A stretch of DNA of 64,000 bases, from positions 52,510-116,509 of the forward strand of contig NZ_JACGLT010000012.1 of assembly GCF_014062315.1 (NCBI RefSeq), read 5' to 3'. Positions 1 to 7,948 of the stretch are shown here, in pieces. How positions within the stretch are numbered: position 1 is the stretch's first letter; each line of letters starts with the position of its first letter. The DNA is from Gelidibacter maritimus. GTDB lineage: Bacteria > Bacteroidota > Bacteroidia > Flavobacteriales > Flavobacteriaceae. Position numbers and translations under genes: made by a program. Below the pieces are notes generated by a model. The model was not told where the DNA came from, ran no database searches, and worked only from the letters and a program-made list of their open reading frames with translations.

Positions 1-63
1 AAGAATTGCCAAAAGCAAAAATAAGAGGATGGTTAAAGCTATTAGAATTCTAAAATTCTTCAT
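1..63 (-). CDS. Hydrophobic N-terminus of a gene truncated by the window edge
   Basis: The reverse strand reads ATG at 63-61 and stays open to base 1, giving 21 residues that begin MKNFRI and continue as a leucine/isoleucine-rich stretch. This looks like a signal peptide or a membrane anchor. The ATG overlaps the stop of the upstream ketosynthase-like gene in an ATGA arrangement, as at other junctions of this operon, so the start is well placed and the product should belong to the pigment cluster. Function cannot be told from 21 residues; exported or membrane proteins are common members of aryl-polyene clusters. Confidence 0.6.
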   Translation of the reverse strand, partial: MKNFRILIALTILLFLLLAIL

Positions 64-1079
64 CGTTTCAAAAGAATAAAACTGTGATCTCGACCTTTAA
101 ATTGATTGTAAATTAAAATAATATGGTTATCAAATTTGATTTCTCCTTTGAAGATCATTGCTTCTGGAATCTCTTGACGTGAAAGCATTGAATAAGCGGT
201 CCACAGTCCAAAAGCGGAAGCTGTGTAAAATTCGCCACTGAGATGTTTGTATTGAAGTTGAGTAATATTTTCGAAAAGTTCGGCGGTTAAGTCGTAATAG
301 CTGTCAAAAACATCGCCGTTTCTACCACTTACGAAAACGTCAATCTGAGATATATCAACATTATTTTTTGCTAAAAACTGTTTTAAACTGTCCTGAATTG
401 ATGTGGTTGATAAGGTGCTATGAGCCTCCATATCAATCAGTTCTACACTATGTTCTGTTTTTTCCGAAGACACTACAAAAAACGATGCCCCTTCACTATA
501 CGGCACTTGAATACCGAAACCGTCAGCATCTTCCATCATGCGCCTGTAATTGATGATTTCCTTGCCCAGCTCCTCGTAACCACCAACAAGTACGTTTTCA
601 GCTTCTTCTTGTTGCAAGCGTAATTGTGCATCCATTAATGCCCATTCAAATGATAATGCCGCATGACTATACGTGTTGTTATAGGCTTTACACTGCAAGC
701 CCAAAGCAATTTGCGCGCCCACGGTATTATGAGTGGACTGGATAAAAGCAGTGGGTGTTAAAAATTGTTCGTCGTTGGAAATTATGGCGTTCAGAAATTT
801 TTCAGTATCATCAATACAACCCATTCCTGTTCCTGTTATAATGGCGTCAGGTTGGGTTATTTTAGCATCTTTTAAAGCTTTACTTGCTGCAGTAACACCC
901 ATTTTTACACCTTCAGCCATACGTCTTAAGTTGGCTGTAGCGATATAATCTTTATAATTTGGATACCGGGCAACGATGGTTTTTCCTGATAATTTTTTAA
1001 CAGACTTCAAAAATCGATCTGACTCAAAAGTATCCTGAGCTGAAATAGTTACGGCGCTATTGATGTAGACTTTTTTCAT
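60..1079 (-). CDS. Ketosynthase-like protein without active-site Cys (chain-length-factor type)
   Basis: A thiolase-fold protein of 339 residues resembling the ketoacyl-synthase N-terminal family. Where a condensing enzyme carries its nucleophilic Cys, this protein has Ser138-His139 in the context NNTYSHAAL, and the His-Gly-Thr and Gly-His motifs of true ketosynthases are not evident. This is the pattern of a chain-length factor, which pairs with an active ketosynthase and shapes polyene length. The likely partner is the Cys-containing ketosynthase just upstream. The start is taken at MKKVYINS, where ATGA overlaps the upstream stop; a longer frame reaching 1106 would only read into the neighbour. 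Role as a chain-length factor is inferred from the missing Cys and the operon. Confidence 0.75.
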   Translation of the reverse strand: MKKVYINSAVTISAQDTFESDRFLKSVKKLSGKTIVARYPNYKDYIATANLRRMAEGVKMGVTAASKALKDAKITQPDAIITGTGMGCIDDTEKFLNAIISNDEQFLTPTAFIQSTHNTVGAQIALGLQCKAYNNTYSHAALSFEWALMDAQLRLQQEEAENVLVGGYEELGKEIINYRRMMEDADGFGIQVPYSEGASFFVVSSEKTEHSVELIDMEAHSTLSTTSIQDSLKQFLAKNNVDISQIDVFVSGRNGDVFDSYYDLTAELFENITQLQYKHLSGEFYTASAFGLWTAYSMLSRQEIPEAMIFKGEIKFDNHIILIYNQFKGRDHSFILLKR

Positions 1080-2266
1080 GCTTTCGAGAAAATAAGCGTG
1101 GAGCAATTGCCACCAAAACCAAAAGAATTGGTTAGGACATGCTGGGTCTCTTTTTTAACTCCTGAAGTTATGGGTTTGAATCCCGTTTCTGGCATTGGTG
1201 TTTTAAAGTTGAGATTAGGAAAGATGTACTGTTGTTGAAGTGTTAAGATAGAAAACACTGCTTCTACTGCACCGGCAGCCGCCAAAGTGTGACCTGTAAA
1301 AGATTTTGTGGAACTGAAGTCGGGTAACTTTTTTCCAAATACACGTTGGAGGGCTCTACTTTCCGAAAGGTCGTTGTTGGGTGTTGCAGTGCCGTGGGCA
1401 TTGACATAATCGATTTGATTGGGGTTCAATTTTGCTATTTCCAATGCTTTTTGCATCGCTAAAAATGCGCCTTCGCCATTTTCAGAAGATGCTGTTTGAT
1501 GAAACGCATCATTGGTATTGCCATAACCAGAAAGGAAGGCGAGTACTTCTTTTTTTTCTTTTTGAATCACCGCGTCTGATTCCAAAACCAAATATGCCGC
1601 TCCTTCTCCCAAGTTCAATCCGTTGCGATGGGCATCAAATGGTGCACAAATACTGTCTGATTGGATCATCAAGGTTTTAAATCCGTTGATGGTAAATTTA
1701 GAGAGCGAATCAGTGCCGCCAACAATAACACGATCTAACTTTCCTGCTTTTATTAAACGTGCGCCAAGCATTATGGCATTGGCAGCTGATGAACACGCCG
1801 TACTAATGGTGGTGACCAATCCTTTAATTCCGAGAGCATCGGCTATTTTTCTGGTAGAATCACCGGCATGATGGGTTGCTATATATTTTTGAGCTGTGAT
1901 ATCCTTGTCAAATTGCTTGATATATTTTTCGGTCATATCCATTCCTCCCACAGTTGTTGAAGAGATAAATCCTGTTCTATACTTTGATAGGTCGGAAATG
2001 TTTGCATTTTCGAGCGCAGCTGTTGCAGCAAAGAGGCCTAACAATCCAGTTCTGGTGTAATTATGAACCTCGGGAAGTTGTAGTTGCCTAGTTAATTCTG
2101 CGTTGGAAAGTGATACTTCACCTGCTTTAATCGCTTGGGAATGGATGGTTTGGATATGTTGTAAATTACCAATACCCGTTGTTGAAGTCAATAAAGACGT
2201 GTTGTTTTCTTCAACAGAATGACCTATCGCAGAAATAATACCCATTCCGGTAATTGCAACGCCCAT
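1076..2266 (-). CDS. Beta-ketoacyl-ACP synthase (FabF/KAS II-like), pigment cluster
   Basis: This 396-residue condensing enzyme carries the complete Cys-His-His set. The nucleophile Cys158 lies in STACSSAAN, His291 in NAHGTATPNND and His326 in FTGHTLAAAG, with Lys321 just before it. It should perform decarboxylative condensation of malonyl-ACP with the growing polyene on the small ACP encoded directly upstream. Length and motifs fit a full KAS II-fold enzyme. It overlaps the Cys-less ketosynthase-like gene by 4 bp, suggesting translational coupling and a heterodimer. It is separate from the housekeeping fabH at 14191. Substrate and polyene length are inferred from context. Confidence 0.85.
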   Translation of the reverse strand: MGVAITGMGIISAIGHSVEENNTSLLTSTTGIGNLQHIQTIHSQAIKAGEVSLSNAELTRQLQLPEVHNYTRTGLLGLFAATAALENANISDLSKYRTGFISSTTVGGMDMTEKYIKQFDKDITAQKYIATHHAGDSTRKIADALGIKGLVTTISTACSSAANAIMLGARLIKAGKLDRVIVGGTDSLSKFTINGFKTLMIQSDSICAPFDAHRNGLNLGEGAAYLVLESDAVIQKEKKEVLAFLSGYGNTNDAFHQTASSENGEGAFLAMQKALEIAKLNPNQIDYVNAHGTATPNNDLSESRALQRVFGKKLPDFSSTKSFTGHTLAAAGAVEAVFSILTLQQQYIFPNLNFKTPMPETGFKPITSGVKKETQHVLTNSFGFGGNCSTLIFSKA

Positions 2267-2274
2267 ATTTTTAG

Positions 2275-2532
2275 TTATTTGCTTCTGTGCTTCGTGATAT
2301 AGTCTGCCAGAACAGCAATGGATTTAAAAATTTCCTTCCCTTCTTTTGGGTCCGTCAATTGGATGCCGTAATCCTTATCCATCATCACAATAAGTTCTAA
2401 TGCATCAATGGAATCCAAGCCCAATCCATCACCAAAAAGGGCATCATCATCTGCAATATCGGCAACGGTAAATTCTTCCAAATTCAATTGCTCTATAATC
2501 TTCTCTTTTAATTCCTGTCTTAATTCTGTCAT
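2275..2532 (-). CDS. Acyl carrier protein of the pigment cluster
   Basis: An acidic protein of 85 residues with the phosphopantetheine attachment motif GLDSIDALEL; Ser41 is the modified residue. The family tethers the growing acyl or aryl-polyene chain as a thioester and shuttles it between ketosynthase, reductase and dehydratase in the cytoplasm. It sits 8 bp before the ketosynthase gene and overlaps the upstream ketosynthase-like gene by 4 bp (ATGA). Its place among condensing enzymes indicates a dedicated carrier rather than the housekeeping AcpP, but this is an inference. Confidence 0.88.
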   Translation of the reverse strand: MTELRQELKEKIIEQLNLEEFTVADIADDDALFGDGLGLDSIDALELIVMMDKDYGIQLTDPKEGKEIFKSIAVLADYITKHRSK

Positions 2533-3146
2533 GTTTTGTACAATCTCTTAATTTCATTTGGGCTATGTGCAATAATACCATTTTCTTCTACCAAATATAA
2601 GAAAGCTTCGTAGTTTTTATCATCAAAATCAACCCAGCCACACAAGACCATTTCTGCTTTTTGTAGCTTTAAAAGACTTTGGGCATTGATCCATAAATGA
2701 TCGGCATTAAAGCTGTCAAAGATAAAAAAACAATTCTCAGAATGGAGTTGATGTTTGATGCTTATTTCGCCAATACAAATATTGGGTAAGGTATATACAA
2801 ATACAGAGGGACTCGGGAAGAAGTTGTCAGGATCATTTATAGAGGTCTGGTAAGTTCTATCGGTATCGAGACTGGATGCTTTGTTAGATAAAACGATAGC
2901 GATATTATGCTCTGAATTGGCATCTAATTCTGCATTTTTTAATAGGATATCAGCCGCCAAAAATGCCAGTTTGCTCAAATTGTCCATTTTGTAGAATTTC
3001 GAATACTTGGTGTTCAGATGCTGTGCTGCACTTTTAATAAATGGTTGAAATTCCAGAATCGGACTCGAAAATAGCAGCTTTCCATCAACCAAAATGCTAC
3101 TGTTTTTAATCTGGCAATAGGACGATATGTGGTACGTTTTATCCAA
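2529..3146 (-). CDS. Short ketosynthase-like protein (truncated thiolase fold)
   Basis: This 205-residue protein resembles only the N-terminal half of ketoacyl synthases, through phrases such as TLPNICIGEISIKH near residue 120. The following stretch NCFFIFDSF has no ACSS-type nucleophile, and the C-terminal half with the catalytic His residues is absent. Only a TTG start (3146-3144) fits the 5-bp gap after the methyltransferase gene; the next ATG lies inside conserved sequence. It may be a structural subunit for one of the ketosynthases, but the function is not known. The frame is intact between two coupled genes, so it is not an obvious pseudogene. Confidence 0.6.
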   Translation of the reverse strand: MDKTYHISSYCQIKNSSILVDGKLLFSSPILEFQPFIKSAAQHLNTKYSKFYKMDNLSKLAFLAADILLKNAELDANSEHNIAIVLSNKASSLDTDRTYQTSINDPDNFFPSPSVFVYTLPNICIGEISIKHQLHSENCFFIFDSFNADHLWINAQSLLKLQKAEMVLCGWVDFDDKNYEAFLYLVEENGIIAHSPNEIKRLYKT

Positions 3147-3151
3147 AAACC

Positions 3152-4213
3152 TTATTCTTTTTTACAAACAAACATGGTGTGATACGCTCCAAGTTTTAAA
3201 TCTTCCGTAATAGTCAACCCCGCTTTTTGTATCAAATTTATAAAAACCGTAGACGGATACATTTTGCTGTTGCCATTTGCCATTACCGTAAAATATAGCG
3301 ACGTGGCTTCTAAAATAAATTTTGACATGGGGAATTCTTGACGATCCGTAAAGGTTTCAATGATCATCAATTCGGTATCTGCATTCATAGCCGAGACACA
3401 GGTGGTCAGAATGTTAAGGATTTCATCTTCTGAAAAACAATCCAAAAACTGACTCATCCAAATGACATCAGCACCAATAGGAATTTTCGCATTGGGTTTT
3501 AGCCAATTCATTTCCTGTCCGCTGATGCGATTTTCAAATCCTGCATTTTGAATGTTTTTTAAGGCTTTGTTTAGTTGACCAGGCAGATCGATGATTTTAA
3601 CTTTGATATGTTCATCATAATTAAAACATTTCAAAGCAAACTTTCCGGTATTACCACCAATGTCAAACAAGAGTTTCGGTTGATTTTTGAAAACGCGTTT
3701 TAAGGCTTCTTGAAAAATCCCGTCTGAATAATAATGATCAAATTCAAACCACGATTGTTGTTCTTGAGGTGTCAATTGCGAAAGCCCTTCATAAATAGTG
3801 TCCCATTCTCCCAACTCTTTTAATCCCGACGGTTTGCCGGTTTCAATAGCTTTATCTAAATGAAATAGCCCTTTATAACATATATCATGTGTGAAGTTAA
3901 GGTTGACATTGACCGCTTTGTCGTAATTTAGAAAATAGCCAATTTTAGTCAATTCGTAGGTGCCATTTTCAGATTTATAAACGATATCCGCACTTTCAGA
4001 AAATTCGAGAAGCACGCCAAGTCCGTAGCGACTGATGGCTAATTTTTTGGAGATGTCATCAATGGTAATACCGCCTTGATCACGACTATCAAAAATCAGA
4101 TCAAATACTCCTAATTTTTTGAGAGTTACTGACGATTGAAATATAAAAGGTGCGAAAGCTATTTTTTGTGCTTCCAATAGGGCGTCTGCGGCTCTAATTG
4201 CTTTTTTTGTCAT
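3152..4213 (-). CDS. SAM-dependent methyltransferase (plant O-methyltransferase-like fold)
   Basis: The protein has 353 residues. An N-terminal winged-helix dimerisation region (about 15-95) is followed by a class I methyltransferase domain, with the SAM-binding glycine motif DIGGNTG at 184-190 and an acidic loop near GADVIWMSQFL. Enzymes of this family methylate phenolic oxygens or ring carbons. In a flexirubin-type pathway the natural target is the aryl head group made from tyrosine, which often carries a methyl group. It lies 6 bp from the downstream ketosynthase-like gene and 6 bp from the upstream ketosynthase, deep in the operon. Whether it methylates O or C is not visible. Confidence 0.75.
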   Translation of the reverse strand: MTKKAIRAADALLEAQKIAFAPFIFQSSVTLKKLGVFDLIFDSRDQGGITIDDISKKLAISRYGLGVLLEFSESADIVYKSENGTYELTKIGYFLNYDKAVNVNLNFTHDICYKGLFHLDKAIETGKPSGLKELGEWDTIYEGLSQLTPQEQQSWFEFDHYYSDGIFQEALKRVFKNQPKLLFDIGGNTGKFALKCFNYDEHIKVKIIDLPGQLNKALKNIQNAGFENRISGQEMNWLKPNAKIPIGADVIWMSQFLDCFSEDEILNILTTCVSAMNADTELMIIETFTDRQEFPMSKFILEATSLYFTVMANGNSKMYPSTVFINLIQKAGLTITEDLKLGAYHTMFVCKKE

Positions 4214-4219
4214 AGATTA

Positions 4220-5365
4220 TTAGGATACTTTTCTGAAAAGAACAGCAGTATTGCAGCCTCCAAATCCAGATGCGGTTTTTAAAAATGTTCGTAACTTTTT
4301 TGGTGTTGTTTCTGTAATAATATGGAGCGGTTTTGAAATACCTAAAGTTTTAAATCCTGCCGAAGCAATTAAGGTGTTTTGATATAAAGATTGCATTCCG
4401 ATAATGGTTTCCAACAATCCTGATGCCCCCAAGGTATGTCCAAAATAGCCTTTTAAACTATGTAATGGCGTATGGTTTAATCCTAATCTATCAAAAGCAA
4501 TGGCTTCCATTTCGTCATTAAATAATGTTGCGGTGCCGTGGGCGGATAGATAATCGATTTGATTTGGTGTGATATGTGCTTCTTTTAATGCCGATTTGAT
4601 GCTTCTGAACAAGCCTTCGCCAGTGCGCGAAGGTCCGGAAATGTGATTGGCATCATTGCAACTCCCTTCTCCCAAGATTTCTACGGCATCATCAGATAGA
4701 TGATTTTTGTCTGAAGTTACTAAAACAGATACAGCCGCTTCACCTAAATTAATCCCTACACGATCTTGATCATAAGGACGGCAAGGCGCGTCACTAATGG
4801 CGTGAAACGAGTTGAAACCTGAAAGCACAAAATCGGAAATCAAGTCTCCGGCTACGATAAAGATGTGGTCATAAATACCTTCTTGGAGGTAACGTTTAGC
4901 GATGGCAACGGATAAAATACCAGAAACACAAGCATTGGAAATCACGATGGCATCATTTTTAAAATTGAAATAATCCTTGATGATTTGCCCTAATTGACCC
5001 AAATAGGCACGGTCTTTTGGAAAGTGATTTTGATCTTCCAAAACATCAATATTTCCCTTGGTGGTAGAAATAATGAGACCGACCCGATTATTGATTTCAA
5101 TGCCAGACGCTTTTATGGTCTTTGAAAGCGACAATAACAACATTTTTTCTAAACGGGTGAATTTATTCTTTGACTCTAAGGTTTTAAATTTTGATTCTAA
5201 TGTTTCGGTGGGAATTACAGCTCCAAAAAACGGTTTATAAAATCGTGTGGAATCCTTCACGAGTTGGATGGCACTATCCCCATTTTTGAGATAATCAAAA
5301 ACGGTATGCGTATCAAATCCCATTGACGTCGTGATATTATTATATGACAAATAACACTTAGTCAT
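4220..5365 (-). CDS. Second beta-ketoacyl-ACP synthase of the pigment cluster
   Basis: This condensing enzyme of 381 residues has Cys146 in SNACVSGIL, His276 in SAHGTATLFND, Lys305 and His310 in GYFGHTLGASG, so all catalytic positions are present. Having two active ketosynthases plus Cys-less partners in one operon is typical of aryl-polyene and flexirubin loci, where one may initiate and the other extend, or one may make the dialkylresorcinol side of the ester. Start and stop overlap or nearly touch the neighbours (8 bp overlap with the thioesterase gene). Assignment to a specific condensation step is not possible from sequence alone. Confidence 0.82.
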   Translation of the reverse strand: MTKCYLSYNNITTSMGFDTHTVFDYLKNGDSAIQLVKDSTRFYKPFFGAVIPTETLESKFKTLESKNKFTRLEKMLLLSLSKTIKASGIEINNRVGLIISTTKGNIDVLEDQNHFPKDRAYLGQLGQIIKDYFNFKNDAIVISNACVSGILSVAIAKRYLQEGIYDHIFIVAGDLISDFVLSGFNSFHAISDAPCRPYDQDRVGINLGEAAVSVLVTSDKNHLSDDAVEILGEGSCNDANHISGPSRTGEGLFRSIKSALKEAHITPNQIDYLSAHGTATLFNDEMEAIAFDRLGLNHTPLHSLKGYFGHTLGASGLLETIIGMQSLYQNTLIASAGFKTLGISKPLHIITETTPKKLRTFLKTASGFGGCNTAVLFRKVS

Positions 5366-5804
5366 GTAGCAATCCGTGTTTTTGTTTCCAGGCCTTATAA
5401 AATTCAGGCAGATTTAAGGACATGTTTCCCACTTTAAAATTGGTGAAAACTTGAGTGGTTTCGCCAGTGCAAACGGTTTGTCCATTTTCGTTTTTAATAC
5501 AATAGGAGAACACGATTTTGGCAGCTCGCGAATTTAAATAGGTAGTTTCAATGGTGGCTACTTCGCCGTAGCGCAAAGGTAATTTGTATTCTAAGGACAT
5601 TTTTACAATCGGAATTGCAAAACCGTGTTTTTTGGCATCGAGATAGGTCAGATCAAATGCCCTTCCGAAGGCTTCACGTCCATCTTCAAAATATTTCACA
5701 TAATTCCCATGCCAAACAACGTGCATTGAATCAACTTCATTAAATCGTACTCTGATTTGATGCGCGAATTTCAATGTGGAGTTTTTTTGTTTTGACTTTT
5801 TCAT
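5358..5804 (-). CDS. Hotdog-fold acyl thioesterase (4-hydroxybenzoyl-CoA thioesterase/YbgC type)
   Basis: A single hotdog domain of 148 residues with the family signature VDSMHVVWHGNYVKYFEDGRE near residues 20-40, including the Asp and the His-Gly-Asn-Tyr stretch expected of the 4-hydroxybenzoyl-CoA thioesterase family. It would hydrolyse acyl-ACP or acyl-CoA thioesters in the cytoplasm, for release or editing of the polyene chain. It overlaps the upstream dehydratase gene by 4 bp (ATGA) and the downstream ketosynthase by 8 bp, so it is translated within the same operon. The substrate is inferred. Confidence 0.78.
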   Translation of the reverse strand: MKKSKQKNSTLKFAHQIRVRFNEVDSMHVVWHGNYVKYFEDGREAFGRAFDLTYLDAKKHGFAIPIVKMSLEYKLPLRYGEVATIETTYLNSRAAKIVFSYCIKNENGQTVCTGETTQVFTNFKVGNMSLNLPEFYKAWKQKHGLLHD

Positions 5805-6244
5805 TCGTCTACTTTAAGAACCGTATTCATTTGGGCGTTGGCAATTATAATACCGTTGCTAATGGTAGAAAGTTCAACCGTGGACATATGCATAATTTCG
5901 TGAATTATGGTAACGTTGGTCGTTATAACTTCATCTGCTTTTGGCAACTTTTGGATGTTCAGTTTTTTTATGGAAGCGATGAATCCTTCTTTTGCGCTTT
6001 GCTCTTTTGCGTGATTTTTAAATCCGATATATAAGGCGGCGGCTTGCGCCATGTGTTCAATCAAGCCTGTTTCTGAAAATTCATCATTATTCACAAAAAG
6101 ATTATCTTTTAAAATGGTGAAGCCAACGCGTGCTTCTCCATCACTAAATTCCAATAATGAATCGACCATAATCATCGGTTCACGATGTGGAATCAATTTT
6201 TTAATACCATCAAGGTCGGTAATTGGAATTTTTAGTGTTTTCAT
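5801..6244 (-). CDS. FabZ-like 3-hydroxyacyl-ACP dehydratase
   Basis: This hotdog protein of 147 residues contains the FabZ-type active-site segment LIPHREPMIMVD near the N-terminus and the acidic-residue segment ETGLIEHMAQAAAL near residues 56-69. It would dehydrate beta-hydroxyacyl-ACP to the trans-enoyl product, leaving the conjugated double bonds of the polyene. No enoyl reductase is visible in the cluster, which fits retention of double bonds. The gene overlaps both neighbours by 4 bp. Its family is clear; assignment to pigment synthesis rests on context. Confidence 0.8.
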   Translation of the reverse strand: MKTLKIPITDLDGIKKLIPHREPMIMVDSLLEFSDGEARVGFTILKDNLFVNNDEFSETGLIEHMAQAAALYIGFKNHAKEQSAKEGFIASIKKLNIQKLPKADEVITTNVTIIHEIMHMSTVELSTISNGIIIANAQMNTVLKVDE

Positions 6245-7116
6245 TTTTTATCCTCCCAAAAATCATAAAAATTGAACCATTGCAACGGATATTTTTTGAC
6301 CTTTTGTTCCACGCTTTCGGTATATCTTTTTAAAAGATCGTTAATGTCACCTTGTTTATAATCTATCCACTCTGCATATAAATGATAGTGGCGTTTCGGC
6401 TCGCGCATCACATAAACAAACAATACAGGCACATTTAAACGGTTTGCCAAATAAAAAGGTCCCAACGGAAATTTTGCTTTCTTGCCCAAAAGCGTTTCTT
6501 CCAGATATTTCGTATTATCCATATAGCGATCTCCGGCAATACAAATGATTCTGTTTTGTGCCAATGCCGCATTGATCTCAAAAATATGAGATAAATCGTC
6601 TTTGACCACTATAAAATGGATCTCTTTTTTAACGAATTGCTCTAAATACTCCTTAATATCTTCATGGTCTTGATCTGTGATGACAATGCTAATAGAATCT
6701 TTAGCTAATCGTTCTTTAAAAAAGTATTGTGCCAATTCAAAATTTCCAATATGCGCGCTGATCAGGATACCACCTTTGTTCATTTCCAACACTTCTGAAA
6801 TTTTGACTTCACCAGTGAATTCGTAGGTGTAGTCACTTCTTAAGCCGGATGAGATGGCGATTTTATCAACCAAGGTCTGACCAAATGTATAGTAGGTTTT
6901 GTAGATGCTGATCATGGTTTTAAAACGCGAATAGCCCAATCTCTTTCTAAAATACAGTCGTAAACCCCTCACGTTTTTACCCGAAAACAAACAGAAGTAG
7001 GGCACGGGAAGATGCATTAATGCGTAGGCGGCGTTAATTCCGAAGTTCTTTATAAAAAACACAAAGACCTTAAAACCGAAAACAGTTCCCCTCGATTTAC
7101 CATCCCATTCTGCCAT
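6241..7116 (-). CDS. HtrB/LpxL-family acyltransferase
   Basis: The 291-residue protein has the catalytic H-x4-E motif of lysophospholipid/lipid A acyltransferases in SAHIGNFE (about residues 121-126), preceded by a hydrophobic N-terminal segment typical of membrane association. In aryl-polyene and flexirubin loci, members of this family are thought to attach or esterify the polyene to a lipid partner at the inner membrane. It heads the tightly coupled run of genes down to the window edge and has its own promoter-like box at 7165-7172. A role in ordinary lipid A acylation is the alternative, but operon coupling with the dehydratase argues against it. Confidence 0.75.
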   Translation of the reverse strand: MAEWDGKSRGTVFGFKVFVFFIKNFGINAAYALMHLPVPYFCLFSGKNVRGLRLYFRKRLGYSRFKTMISIYKTYYTFGQTLVDKIAISSGLRSDYTYEFTGEVKISEVLEMNKGGILISAHIGNFELAQYFFKERLAKDSISIVITDQDHEDIKEYLEQFVKKEIHFIVVKDDLSHIFEINAALAQNRIICIAGDRYMDNTKYLEETLLGKKAKFPLGPFYLANRLNVPVLFVYVMREPKRHYHLYAEWIDYKQGDINDLLKRYTESVEQKVKKYPLQWFNFYDFWEDKK

Positions 7117-7164
7117 TGCAATTCCGAAGTTTAGGCTTTTGATTTAAGCGCATTATTAAAGCCA

Positions 7165-7172
7165 CAAATTTA
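7165..7172 (-). promoter_or_regulatory. Bacteroidetes-type -7 box upstream of the acyltransferase operon
   Basis: On the minus strand the sequence TAAATTTG matches the TAnnTTTG consensus, with a weak AATG about 20 nt upstream as a possible -33 element. It lies in the 90-bp gap between fabG and the acyltransferase, with the start codon about 49 nt downstream. The genes from the acyltransferase leftward could therefore be transcribed independently of the ammonia-lyase/fabG pair. Confidence 0.45.
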
Positions 7173-7206
7173 CACGAATTTTTCGGTTAAGACATTGTAA
7201 AGTGCT

Positions 7207-7941
7207 TTAGTGGATGCCTCCAGTTATACCGATAATTTCACCAGTAATATAGGATGCGTTTTTGGATGCCAAGAACGTGACCAAATGTGCAACTTCTTCA
7301 GGTTTTCCAAATCGGTTCGCAGGAATCATCTTTTTAAGGCTCGTTTCATCCAGATCTTCTGTCATGTCTGTTTTGATAAAACCAGGAGCTACAGCATTTA
7401 CGGTGACATTGCGTTTGGCAACTTCTTGAGCCAATGATTTTGTGGCGGCAATAACAGCACCTTTTGCAGCCGAATAATTGGTCTGCCCTGAAACACCTTT
7501 CAGTCCAGAAATAGACACCATATTAATGATACGACCATAGCGGTTTAATAGCATTTTTTCTATTAAATGGTTGGTTACATTGAAAAATCCGTTGAGACTG
7601 ATATTGATGACGTCATTCCATTCCTGAGGTTTCATCCACATAAAAAGTCCGTCTTTGGTAATCCCGGCATTATTGACCAAAACCTCGATAATCGCATCAG
7701 ATTGTTGTTCTTGCCAAGTATTTAATGCCTTCTGAACATTTTCAATATTGGACACATCAAATTGTATGATTTGACCAGAACCTCCAACAGCTTCCACTTC
7801 AGTTAAGGTTTGAAGTGCGGCTTCTTTATTAGTGTTATAATTGATGAGAATTTGGTATTCTGAATCTTTGGCAAGTTGGATGCAAATGGCTTTTCCGATG
7901 CCTCGGGAACCTCCGGTGATTAGTGCGTATTTCTTTGACAT
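7207..7941 (-). CDS. FabG-type 3-oxoacyl-ACP reductase of the pigment cluster
   Basis: A short-chain dehydrogenase of 244 residues. It has the nucleotide-binding TGGSRGIG near residue 10, NNAGITKDGLF, the catalytic Ser and Tyr-x3-Lys in SISGLKGVSGQTNYSAAKG, and the APGFIKTDM segment that marks FabG-like enzymes. It would reduce the 3-oxoacyl-ACP made by the ketosynthases, using NADPH. It follows the ammonia-lyase gene by 7 bp and probably shares its transcript. It may act only in polyene synthesis, since a housekeeping fabG would normally sit with other fatty-acid genes, but the window cannot exclude a dual role. Confidence 0.83.
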   Translation of the reverse strand: MSKKYALITGGSRGIGKAICIQLAKDSEYQILINYNTNKEAALQTLTEVEAVGGSGQIIQFDVSNIENVQKALNTWQEQQSDAIIEVLVNNAGITKDGLFMWMKPQEWNDVINISLNGFFNVTNHLIEKMLLNRYGRIINMVSISGLKGVSGQTNYSAAKGAVIAATKSLAQEVAKRNVTVNAVAPGFIKTDMTEDLDETSLKKMIPANRFGKPEEVAHLVTFLASKNASYITGEIIGITGGIH

Positions 7942-7948
7942 GTCAAAT

